Assembly (NCBI GenBank): GCA_017433725.1
Contig: JAFRGQ010000025.1
Location: forward strand, 42,788 to 106,787
DNA: 64,000 bases
DNA from: Lachnospiraceae bacterium
GTDB lineage: Bacteria > Bacillota > Clostridia > Lachnospirales > Lachnospiraceae
Reading direction: 5' to 3'
A program made the translations under genes and the position numbers. The notes below the pieces were generated by a model. The model saw nothing but the letters and a program-made list of their open reading frames with translations. It ran no database searches and was not told the origin of the DNA. Position 1 is the first letter of the stretch, and each line of letters begins with the position of its first letter. Below are positions 52,199-60,258 of this stretch, one piece after another.

Positions 52199-53251
52199 CT
52201 GAAATATACTAAACTTGGCAACTCAGATTTGAATGTATCTCGTATCTGCATGGGGTGCATGGGCTTCGGCGATGCAGGCAGAGGCCAGCACAGCTGGACC
52301 ATCGATGAGGAGCATTCCCGGGAGATTATCAAACATGGTCTGGATCTCGGCGTAAATTTCTACGACACGGCCATCGCCTACCAAAGCGGCACCAGTGAGC
52401 AGTATGTCGGCAGGGCGCTCCGGGATTTTGCAAAGCGCGATGACGTGGTCGTTGCAACTAAGTTCCTTCCCCGGACTCCCGAAGAGATTGAAGCCGGTAT
52501 CACCGGTCAGCAGCACATCGAAAATATGATCAATACGAGCCTGAAAAATCTCGGTATGGACTATGTAGATCTTTACATTTATCACATGTGGGACTGGAAC
52601 ACGCCGATTGAAGATATAATGGACGGATTAAACCGGATTGTCAGGGCAGGTAAAACCAGATACATCGGTATCTCAAACTGCTTTGCATGGCAGATCGCCA
52701 AGGCAAACGCTATCGCGGAGAAAGAAGGATTTGCGAAGTTCGTATCTGTTCAAGGTCATTACAATCTGATTTTCCGTGAGGAAGAGCGGGAGATGGTGCC
52801 GTACTGCAGTGAGGAAAATATTGCCTTAACGCCGTACAGCGCTCTGGCAGGCGGCAGGCTTGCCAGACTTCCCGGTGAAGGCGGCACAAAGAGGGCGAAT
52901 GAAGATACTTATGCAAAGTTCAAATATGACGCGACAGCGCAGCAGGACAATGTGATTATTTCCCGCGTGGCAGAGCTGGCCGAAAAGCATGGCGTATCCA
53001 TGACGGAGGTATCTCTTGCGTGGCTTTTGACCAAGGTGACGTCCCCGGTAGTCGGAGCGACGAAGTTCCACCATATTGAAGGGGCTGTGAAAGCCACGAA
53101 CCTTGTGCTGAGCGAGGAAGAACTTGCCTGGCTCGAAGAACGCTACGTACCTCATGCGCTTGCCGGTGTAATGGCGCAAAACAAACCGGTAAATTCAAAG
53201 GAAAAACATGTCTGGTCCACGGGAGACCAGAAGATAGGAGAAGAACAATGA
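52199..53251 (+). CDS. Aldo/keto reductase with apparent CTG start
   Basis: About 350 residues. The expected N-terminus KYTKLGNSDLNVSRICMGCMGFGD begins at a CTG codon (52199), with AGGAGG exactly 7 bases upstream, whereas the first conventional start (TTG 52229) has no site and would delete the first beta strand. Other family features are NFYDTAIAYQSGTSE (catalytic Asp/Tyr), YIYHMWDWNTPIED and GISNCFAWQI. NADPH-dependent reduction of aldehydes or quinones is likely. Its stop overlaps the next start (ATGA). Confidence 0.88.
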   Translation: MKYTKLGNSDLNVSRICMGCMGFGDAGRGQHSWTIDEEHSREIIKHGLDLGVNFYDTAIAYQSGTSEQYVGRALRDFAKRDDVVVATKFLPRTPEEIEAGITGQQHIENMINTSLKNLGMDYVDLYIYHMWDWNTPIEDIMDGLNRIVRAGKTRYIGISNCFAWQIAKANAIAEKEGFAKFVSVQGHYNLIFREEEREMVPYCSEENIALTPYSALAGGRLARLPGEGGTKRANEDTYAKFKYDATAQQDNVIISRVAELAEKHGVSMTEVSLAWLLTKVTSPVVGATKFHHIEGAVKATNLVLSEEELAWLEERYVPHALAGVMAQNKPVNSKEKHVWSTGDQKIGEEQ

Positions 53252-54003
53252 GCAAAAAGATTGTACAGACTGCAGGCAGAAATCAGCTCGGAGATTTTGC
53301 ACCGATGTTCGCGCATCTGAACGACGATGTGCTCTTCGGTGAAGTATGGAACGAGGAAGCTATCAATGTAAAAACAAAATGCATCATTACCGTTGTCTCT
53401 CTGATGGCGTCCGGAATCACAGATTCTTCCCTGACTTATCATCTGCAGAACGCCAAGGCCAATGGCGTCACGAAAGAAGAGATCGCCGCTATCATTACAC
53501 ATGCCACTATGTATGTGGGCTGGCCCAAGGGCTGGGCGGTGTTCCGACTGGCAAAGGAAGTATGGAACGAAGAAACTCCGGAACTGACAGAGAAAGATAA
53601 GTATCAGAATACGATTTTCTTCCCGATCGGGGAACCGAATCCTTACGGAAAGTTCTTTGTCGGACAGAGTTATCTGGAACCGGTTTCAACGAATCAGGTC
53701 CCTATGTATAATGTGACCTTTGAACCGGGCTGCCGCAACAACTGGCATATCCACCATGCGAAGAGCGACGGCGGACAGATGTTGATCTGTGTCGGTGGCC
53801 GCGGATATTATCAGGAATGGGGCAAGGATGCGGTAGAGATGACGCCGGGTAAGATAGTCAATATTCCTGCGGATGTCAAGCACTGGCATGGCGCTGCACC
53901 GGACTCCTGGTTCTCGCATCTGGCTATCGAAGTGCCGGGAGAAGAGGCGGGCACCGAGTGGCTGGAAGCCGTTTCGAATGAAGACTACGGCAAATTGAAA
54001 TGA
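53248..54003 (+). CDS. Carboxymuconolactone decarboxylase-like/cupin fusion protein
   Basis: 251 residues. Residues 10-110 form a CMD/AhpD-like helical domain (EVWNEEAINVKTKCIITVVSL, ITHATMYVGWPKGW), but the redox CxxC of AhpD is absent. Residues 140-250 form a cupin (NNWHIHHAKSDGGQMLICV, VNIPADVKHWHGAAPDSWFSH) with His metal ligands. It is translationally coupled to the aldo/keto reductase, completing the redox operon. Confidence 0.87.
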   Translation: MSKKIVQTAGRNQLGDFAPMFAHLNDDVLFGEVWNEEAINVKTKCIITVVSLMASGITDSSLTYHLQNAKANGVTKEEIAAIITHATMYVGWPKGWAVFRLAKEVWNEETPELTEKDKYQNTIFFPIGEPNPYGKFFVGQSYLEPVSTNQVPMYNVTFEPGCRNNWHIHHAKSDGGQMLICVGGRGYYQEWGKDAVEMTPGKIVNIPADVKHWHGAAPDSWFSHLAIEVPGEEAGTEWLEAVSNEDYGKLK

Positions 54004-54414
54004 GCTATACCACCCCGGGGAATGCTGCGGAACACCGGCTATGACAAAGCGCAGTCGATATCCACGGGAATCATACCGGCTTGGAAAGTCTCTGCGAACA
54101 GGAAGCATATCGGCCCGGAAAGTTTCTGTGAGCGATGCACCATGATATGAATAATGAAAATAAAGAGACAGATGTGATACATCCCTTCGATGCGGGCTAT
54201 ATGAGCTTGTATCGGGGAATTTTTTCTTTATCGCGCAATACATGTGACGTAAGTCTATGATACGCGCGCAAGGTGACACTCGTCTTTATCGCGCAATACT
54301 TGTATTTGTCGGATAGCAATGATAATGTATAGCTAAAGTCTGTATCCCGGACTGACAGAACAGAAAAAAGAAAGAAAATCCAAGTATCATTTGATTTTAA
54401 GGAGGATAACGCTT
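54004..54414. other. Gap with rearranged R1 repeat
   Basis: No gene is supported here. A short direct repeat (CGGCTTGGAAAGTCTCTG and CGGCCCGGAAAGTTTCTG) occurs near 54078 and 54112. The R1-derived repeat occupies 54222-54308. Confidence 0.5.
54222..54308. repeat. Rearranged R1 copy with two left ends
   Basis: TTTATCGCGCAATACATGTGACGTAAGTC...GATACGCGCGCAAGGTGACACTCGTC is followed by a second TTTATCGCGCAATACTTGTA instead of the normal right end, so the unit has been duplicated or recombined. Confidence 0.65.
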
Positions 54415-55035
54415 ATGAAAAAGAGAGTTTTAATTTTTATGACAGCTTTAGTCATGGTGTTCGGAATCAGTGCATGCGGCACGACGGAGCAAGCGGCTGT
54501 GGAGGAAGAGAATGTAACAATAGAGGATTCTGAATCCGAGCCGGAGGTCGATGGAAGGGCTTATGGGTATGCGGGATCTGATCCTGTTGAGGCTGCGGTT
54601 TACAAATATTTGGCCGAAGAAGTGAGCAAAGACTATGACGATGCGGAAGTCCACATCCCTACGGTGAATATTGTTCACATAGACTTTACCCCCAAGGATG
54701 AAATTCTGGTTTACGGAGATTTCTGGATCGAGAACTATAATGTTGAAGGCGATAAGCTGAAGTGCGTCTCCGGCGGACATTATCCGGGTATGATGCAGGT
54801 AAGTAAAGACTATGTCGTGACCGATTTTAAACAGGCCTCAGACGGTGAGGACTTTGATTCCAGTGCGAAGGAAATATTCGGTGACCATTACGATGACTTC
54901 ATGAAGATATACAGCGACAGCGACCTTCGCAATGAGTTGAGAAAGGTCACTGTAACAGACTATGTTAATCTGAACGGTCTTTCGGTAACTAAATTCCAGG
55001 ATGAAGGATGGGATCCCGTAGAAATCTATCATTAA
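54415..55035 (+). CDS. Lipoprotein of unknown function
   Basis: 206 residues from ATG 54415 (AAGGAGGATAACGCTT upstream). A signal peptide and lipobox (MTALVMVFGISACGTT) precede an acidic exported domain (VEAAVYKYLAEEVSKDYDDAEVHIP, VYGDFWIENYNV). No family recognised. Confidence 0.75.
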   Translation: MKKRVLIFMTALVMVFGISACGTTEQAAVEEENVTIEDSESEPEVDGRAYGYAGSDPVEAAVYKYLAEEVSKDYDDAEVHIPTVNIVHIDFTPKDEILVYGDFWIENYNVEGDKLKCVSGGHYPGMMQVSKDYVVTDFKQASDGEDFDSSAKEIFGDHYDDFMKIYSDSDLRNELRKVTVTDYVNLNGLSVTKFQDEGWDPVEIYH

Positions 55036-55052
55036 GGCTCAGGTGTTTTATT

Positions 55053-55640
55053 ATGGATGAACGATTGAAAAAGCAGCTGGAGTTTTCTCTGGAAATCGAT
55101 AAAGAGAAGAACATTTTCAGGCAGACACATCTTTCAGGGCACGGCCGCAATGAAAATGATGCCGAACACGCTTGGCACATGGCAATCATGGCGTATCTGC
55201 TTCGGGAGTATGCAAATGAAAAAGTGGATATTGCCAAAGTTATGCTTATGTGTCTGATTCACGATATTGTGGAAATTGACGCCGGCGACACCTACGCTTA
55301 TGATACGGAAGCCCTTAAGACGCAGAAGGCGAGAGAAGACGCTGCTAAAGAGCGCATTTTCTCTCTGCTCCCCGAAGATCAGAAAGCAGAGTTGATTTCT
55401 CTTTTTGATGAGTTCGAGGAGAATCGATCTCCGGAATCAAAGTATGCGCATGCCATGGATAACCTTCAGCCTCTGATTTTGAATAACAGCAATGGCGGTG
55501 GCGACTGGAGGGAACACGGGGTGACGGCCCGCACAGTATATGGTCGGCAGGAGAAGACCCGGTTTGGTTCGGAAAAGCTTTATGAGGTCACAGACCAACT
55601 CATACAGGATAACATAAGGAAGGGGAATCTTCCGGAGTAG
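55053..55640 (+). CDS. HD domain hydrolase, YfbR-like
   Basis: 195 residues, with the metal ligands in NDAEHAWHMAIMAYLL and VMLMCLIHDIVEIDAGDTYAYD (H..HD..D). Such proteins include 5'-nucleotidases acting on deoxynucleoside monophosphates. The ATG at 55053 has only a weak AGGTG site; it starts 17 bases after the lipoprotein stop. Confidence 0.85.
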   Translation: MDERLKKQLEFSLEIDKEKNIFRQTHLSGHGRNENDAEHAWHMAIMAYLLREYANEKVDIAKVMLMCLIHDIVEIDAGDTYAYDTEALKTQKAREDAAKERIFSLLPEDQKAELISLFDEFEENRSPESKYAHAMDNLQPLILNNSNGGGDWREHGVTARTVYGRQEKTRFGSEKLYEVTDQLIQDNIRKGNLPE

Positions 55641-55771
55641 AGTCTGCGAATAGCAGGGGAAGGTAAGCCCATGGGTGCTTTGGTACCGTATGGTGGCGGA
55701 AGATCATTGAGAAAATCGGGACAGGCAGGCGTGGCAGGTTGAACGGTATAGACAGGCAGGAGACAGTGGTT

Positions 55772-56461
55772 ATGGCAAAATACGAAGCACAGTATACGGT
55801 AGATGTGAACGGCGTAACTCTCCATTACGCTAAGGTCGGGGAGGGGCGTCCGATTGTTCTGATACACGGAAATGCTGAAGATCATAATTTGTTTGAGACG
55901 GAAATAGGTCAGCTCGCAGATGCCGGATATCTGGTCTATGCGCCGGATTCCAGAGGACACGGCGCAAATAAGCCGCTCAGCGAGTATCATTTTCATGACA
56001 TGGCAGAAGACATGTACCTCTTCATCCGGGCGATGGGACTGGAAAAGCCGGCGCTTTACGGACACAGCGACGGCGGCATTATCGCTCTTATGCTGGAAAT
56101 AATGCATCCCGGGACGCTCGGAATTATGGCGATCAGCGGAACCAATCTCACTCCGGAAGGAATAGTCCCTTCCTTTTTGGAGGAGTACACCGAGATTTAC
56201 CGGAAGAATCCGGATCCTCTCGTCAAGCTGATGCTGACCGAACCGCACATCGATCCGGCGGATCTGCGTAACATCAGGATTCCTGTGCTTGTAACGGTGG
56301 GCGAAGACGATCTTATTCTCAGAGAAGAGACAGATCGTATCGTCGCGAACCTACCGGAAGCTGAGCTTATCGTTGTTCCTGGAGCAGATCACGGCAGCTA
56401 TATCGTCGGCAATGAAATCATGGGGGATATGCTGATCCGGTTTTTGCGAGAACATGAATGA
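55772..56461 (+). CDS. Alpha/beta hydrolase
   Basis: About 229 residues. VNGVTLHYAKVGEGRPIVLIHG carries the oxyanion region, YGHSDGGIIAL the nucleophile Ser, VTVGEDDLIL the acid and PGADHGSY the His. The CAGGAG site supports ATG 55772; an upstream TTG at 55739 is possible. The substrate is unknown. Confidence 0.85.
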   Translation: MAKYEAQYTVDVNGVTLHYAKVGEGRPIVLIHGNAEDHNLFETEIGQLADAGYLVYAPDSRGHGANKPLSEYHFHDMAEDMYLFIRAMGLEKPALYGHSDGGIIALMLEIMHPGTLGIMAISGTNLTPEGIVPSFLEEYTEIYRKNPDPLVKLMLTEPHIDPADLRNIRIPVLVTVGEDDLILREETDRIVANLPEAELIVVPGADHGSYIVGNEIMGDMLIRFLREHE

Positions 56462-56605
56462 AGCAGACTGGGATCCGCCGGAGCATTTGCGGAAAAGAAA
56501 AGTACTGCGCATTCGGTGGAAGCCGTTCTGGCAGGGACAGTATTCCTGTGATAAAATATCTGTATGGAACTATTCAACGTGATAAGATGACAAGGAGATT
56601 ATGAC

Positions 56606-57040
56606 ATGAATACAACAATCAAAGGCGAAAATTGTGGCTATTGCCAGGGTGGGGAACTGCTCGCAAAGTTCGGCATCAAGATTTGTGAACTGGATGTCAG
56701 CCAGCTGATCCTCTTTAAGGAGCAGAGCAAGCGCGGACGCTGCATCGTTGCTTACCAGGATCACGTGAGCGAGATCGTCGATATCAGTGACGAGCAGAGA
56801 AACAGGTTCTTTGCCGATGTGAACAAAGCGGCAAAGGCGATCCATAAGGTATTCCATCCGGATAAGCTCAATTACGGAGCTTACGGTGACACCGGCTGCC
56901 ACCTTCATATGCATCTTGTTCCCAAGTATAAGGATGGGGATGAATGGGGAGGAGTCTTCCAGATGAATCCGGATAAAGTATATCTGACAGATGCAGAATA
57001 CGAAGAGATGATACAGCAGATCAAGGATGCGCTGGAATAA
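56606..57040 (+). CDS. HIT family protein
   Basis: 144 residues with the histidine triad HLHMHLVPKY near residue 100 and a cysteine pair CGYCQGG near the N-terminus. HIT proteins hydrolyse or transfer nucleotidyl groups from dinucleoside polyphosphates or adenylated substrates. AAGGAGAT lies upstream of the ATG. Confidence 0.9.
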   Translation: MNTTIKGENCGYCQGGELLAKFGIKICELDVSQLILFKEQSKRGRCIVAYQDHVSEIVDISDEQRNRFFADVNKAAKAIHKVFHPDKLNYGAYGDTGCHLHMHLVPKYKDGDEWGGVFQMNPDKVYLTDAEYEEMIQQIKDALE

Positions 57041-57063
57041 TCAGCAGTGAGAATTGGATTAGC

Positions 57064-57152
57064 GGGGCTGCCGCATAAGTCGGAGCACGGACCAAATAGG
57101 AGTGGCATATAGCACACTGTAAGGTCGGCTCCTGCTTATGCGACAGCCCCGC
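57064..57152. terminator. Long hairpin, terminator-like repeat related to 532-625
   Basis: GGGGCTGCCGCATAAG pairs with CTTATGCGACAGCCCC, and the inner GTCGGAGC region partly with GGCTCC; GCTTTATGATTTTTT follows. It ends the HIT gene. The outer arm is shared with the hairpin after the ABC ATPase. Confidence 0.65.
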
Positions 57153-57215
57153 TTTATGATTTTTTGATGCAGATGTGCGCTGTCGAAGGCACTTACGCGC
57201 CGCGCCTGTCTTGGA

Positions 57216-57235
57216 AAGAACGCCGAGGCGTTCTT
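57216..57235. repeat. Palindrome, family R2
   Basis: AAGAACGCCGAGGCGTTCTT is identical to 791-810. It lies just beyond the 3' end of the minus-strand HAD-like gene, as in the other copies near gene ends. Confidence 0.65.
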
Positions 57236-57268
57236 GAATATTACGCGAAAGACCAATAAGAAAATGAC

Positions 57269-57832
57269 TCAGCTCTCAGAAGGTCGACTTGTCGTCTCAG
57301 AATTGAGAACCTCCTGCATGTGGGCGAAGATTTTTTCTTTCCTGCTGATTTCCGCGGCACGCGCGAGTATCTTTTCAGCCCAGTCATCATCCTGTGCGTC
57401 CAGCTGGTAGACATTGAAACCGTAAGCCTTTCCGTAATTTACTACGACAATTTCGTCATCGACATGCAGTGAGATACCATAGTGGGACGGAAGCTTCTGA
57501 GGCAGGGATTCTGTTCGATCGCGCTGGACCTCCGCGAGGTGGCGCTGGGCGTTGATGATTCCGTCTAACTTCACGCCGTAATGTTTAAAAAGACCTCGTA
57601 TGTACCCTTGGGAACGATATGAGGATGTGTAGATCCACACTTCGTATCCTCTTTTCTGCAACTCTGAAATCAATAACGGAGTGCCGAGACGCAGACGTTC
57701 CCTGAAAATCAGGTTGAAAGGGAACCTGAGCGGCGGCTCTGTTTTGTGATCGACCGGCGATACGAAAAGCACTTCATCCAAATCGAAGGACACACGCATT
57801 TTCCATTCCGGCGGCTTTTTTTTGGTGGCCAT
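57269..57832 (-). CDS. HAD-like hydrolase, standalone paralogue of the ParB-HAD protein
   Basis: 187 residues. The motif VSFDLDEVLFVSP gives the two HAD Asp residues; VWIYTSSYRSQGYIRGLF and LHVDDEIVVVNYGK provide the middle and acidic motif. The layout (PLRFPFNLIF, LLISELQKRGYEVWIYT, KLDGIINAQRH) parallels residues 140-290 of the upstream gene at 58118-58996, so the two are paralogues. The phosphorylated substrate is unknown. Confidence 0.75.
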   Translation of the reverse strand: MATKKKPPEWKMRVSFDLDEVLFVSPVDHKTEPPLRFPFNLIFRERLRLGTPLLISELQKRGYEVWIYTSSYRSQGYIRGLFKHYGVKLDGIINAQRHLAEVQRDRTESLPQKLPSHYGISLHVDDEIVVVNYGKAYGFNVYQLDAQDDDWAEKILARAAEISRKEKIFAHMQEVLNSETTSRPSES

Positions 57833-57900
57833 AAAATCTCCTTTGTTTCAAAATCTTAAGAAGCTGTCTATGAACGATTTCTCAGCTTTAAATCGAAAGC

Positions 57901-58121
57901 TTAGTTACTCAAACTTCCCACCTCATACATTAAATTCAGTCGCAATCATTAAAAATGCAATCGGAGGGCGTCGTCGAGCGGCCGGTACTTTAAAAATTCT
58001 AGCTTTAGCGAAGAATTTTTATTAGTACCGTTGCCAGCGAGACCGAGCGAGAGCGTCCCGACGATGCATTTTTTATGATGAGACTGTCAGAGAACTGAAA
58101 GTGGGAAGTTTAGTTAGTTAA
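57901..58121. repeat. 221-base MITE-like inverted element between the two HAD genes
   Basis: AAACTTCCCAC (57911) and GTGGGAAGTTT (58101) are the terminal inverted repeats. Inside, ATTAAAAATGCAATC pairs with GATGCATTTTTTATG, and a central hairpin (CGGTACTTTAAAAATTCT with AAGAATTTTTATTAGTACCG) lies at 57983-58030. The right end contains the stop codon of the ParB-HAD gene. No open frame with a ribosome site is present. Confidence 0.7.
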
Positions 58122-58996
58122 GCATCTGTCACTTTTCCGGATTTAATAATTTCTCTCACATAGTCTACAGAAGCAGAGGCCCACTTTTCATCCTGCGGCA
58201 GTTCATAGCTGTCAAAGTCTTTTGTTTTGGAGTTGACCCACATCAGTCTCTCGTTATCGATATGAACCACGGTGTTATACTTTTTGCGGAAGGTATCCTT
58301 GATAGCCGGGGTGAACTGAGTGCGGTTCATACCGGTTATTACGCCGTCAATTTTAGCTTTGTGCATTTTGAACGTCATTTTGACAAATTGCGGCGTGTAA
58401 TAACTTCCTGTGTAGACCCATATATCAAATCCCATTTCCTGCAGGGCTGAGATCAAAAGAGCTGCATTCTTGCGGACGGGCATGGTGAAAATCTTGTTAG
58501 CCGGAAAACGAAGACTTTCGACCTCGAAGGTGTCACCGTTTCCGATGAGAACTTCATCGAGATCGAAGGAGACACATCTGGTACTGTTCAGTTTCTTCAT
58601 TGTGGTCAAGATATCCGCCTCGTGCGTCGGATTTACGATATGAATCGGAATGTATTTCATGTTCAGTCTCTTGACAGCGAGCCAGCGGTGATGACCGTTC
58701 AGAATCATATATCCGCCGGTAGAAATCTTTTCCACGATGAGCGGCTCGATTTTAGGTACCTTGCTGTATTTGTCATAGGCCACGATGCTGTCGACATAAT
58801 TGCCGACAATCTCATAGTTGGGACCTATTTCCGGATTGGTGAATTCGTCATCGGGATTGGGGTGCAGTTTTGAAACAGGAGCTTTCTCAATTAACATTCT
58901 TTCCAGAAAGGATGCCTTGACAGGGCGTGCCAGACTGGAATAGTCCTTCATTGCATCCAGAATCTCTTTTTGAAAATCATGTGTGACAACTGCCAT
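58118..58996 (-). CDS. ParB-like nuclease-fold domain fused to HAD-like domain
   Basis: 292 residues. The N-terminal part has ParB/Srx-type features (VDSIVAYDKYSKVPKIEPLIV, YMILNGHHRWLAVKRLNM, with the GHHR box) at residues 45-125. The C-terminal part is HAD-like (CVSFDLDEVLIGNGD, IWVYTGSYYTPQFVKMTF, VVHIDNERLMWVNS). ParB-like folds of this type can bind CTP or act as ATPases or nucleases; coupling to a HAD phosphatase suggests a nucleotide-using switch, but this is inference. Confidence 0.78.
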   Translation of the reverse strand: MAVVTHDFQKEILDAMKDYSSLARPVKASFLERMLIEKAPVSKLHPNPDDEFTNPEIGPNYEIVGNYVDSIVAYDKYSKVPKIEPLIVEKISTGGYMILNGHHRWLAVKRLNMKYIPIHIVNPTHEADILTTMKKLNSTRCVSFDLDEVLIGNGDTFEVESLRFPANKIFTMPVRKNAALLISALQEMGFDIWVYTGSYYTPQFVKMTFKMHKAKIDGVITGMNRTQFTPAIKDTFRKKYNTVVHIDNERLMWVNSKTKDFDSYELPQDEKWASASVDYVREIIKSGKVTDA

Positions 58997-59099
58997 TTAA
59001 ATACCTCCGGTCTTTTGTGATATCTGTTTCATCAGGAGGGCGCTCATTTCCTACGCATACCTGATTCAATGAGGGGTTCATCTGAAAAATGCGTCATTG

Positions 59100-59975
59100 T
59101 CAGGCTTTCAGAGACGGTTCCTCGTGTTCGACGTTTGTCCATTTTTTGTCCCAGACCTGTCGGATTTCTTTTATTTTATCGCTGCGAAGCATGTAGATCC
59201 CGGCCACACAAAGCCCAAGTGACAAAATGGTATCAAAAATATTGTCAAAACTAATGCTGCCGGTAATGATTCCGTTTTCAGCAACGTCTGAAGCCATACC
59301 GATAGCAGCGATATCGTGCAGAGCATGCGCGATCATCACAGGCACTATGGATCCGCAGCGCATGTAGTTCGCTGCCATGAAAACGCCTAAGAATCCCGCA
59401 TCAAATACCTGGAAGATTGTTCTGAGCGGATTAGCTCCGGCGGCTGCATTTATTGCATGAATCAATCCGAACGCGATGCCGGATACGATGGCAGCCTGCA
59501 GGAATTTATCTTTCTTTCTCCATTGTCTGAGCAAAGTGGTGATTATCAGTCCCCGGAAACAAAATTCTTCCATCACTCCGGCGATGACAGAAGTTTCGAT
59601 GATGCTGCCGCTCATATGAAATGCCAGAGTCTCTCTCTTGAAAATGAAAGTATATACTAAATTGATAGCCCAGTATGCCACAAACGGAAGAAGCAGGATA
59701 AAGCCTTCGGATAGATTGCCGTTCAGCATTCCGGAGAATTCCGGACTGAACCATTTTTTATAGAGCAGTAAAAATATACCTGTGAAGACGAACAAACCGA
59801 TCAGGCCGAAAATCCAGTCGAATGCAGCAAGTGATCCCGCAGCAATAGGTGCCTTAAATATGAAAGGCCCTATCGGGATCAATACAAAGCCCAGCAGTGA
59901 CAATAATACAGATGCGAGTACAGGTTTACCGGTGACAAAACGATGCATTGTTCGTTTACTTTTTTTATTTTCCAT
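59100..59975 (-). CDS. CPBP family intramembrane metalloprotease
   Basis: 291 residues with about eight membrane helices. The catalytic motifs are EEFCFRGLI (EExxxR), FGLIHAIN (FxxxH) and HALHD. In bacteria such proteases process peptides or protect against bacteriocins. It is separated from the ParB-HAD gene by 103 bases on the same strand and may be its own unit. Confidence 0.88.
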   Translation of the reverse strand: MENKKSKRTMHRFVTGKPVLASVLLSLLGFVLIPIGPFIFKAPIAAGSLAAFDWIFGLIGLFVFTGIFLLLYKKWFSPEFSGMLNGNLSEGFILLLPFVAYWAINLVYTFIFKRETLAFHMSGSIIETSVIAGVMEEFCFRGLIITTLLRQWRKKDKFLQAAIVSGIAFGLIHAINAAAGANPLRTIFQVFDAGFLGVFMAANYMRCGSIVPVMIAHALHDIAAIGMASDVAENGIITGSISFDNIFDTILSLGLCVAGIYMLRSDKIKEIRQVWDKKWTNVEHEEPSLKA

Positions 59976-60258
59976 GGTGTATAGACTTCCTTCCGTTGTG
60001 CTGTGTTTTTAATTTCCAACTGTGTTTCCTGTGTTTCTGTGGTATTTAGTATAGTATAGCACATAATATAACATGAGGAGGATATCTCCTTTTTGTTCTG
60101 ACTGTCTTTCGTAATTTATATTCTTTCGGGCGTGTGGTACAATCTTTATATGATTACGGCGCCAAAAGTCGAGTAAACTCAATGTCAGATTTATACTTTT
60201 GAAGCTGAATATTTATAGTATAAACACTTGTCTCTGGTGGGGAAATCCGGGTCGAAAT

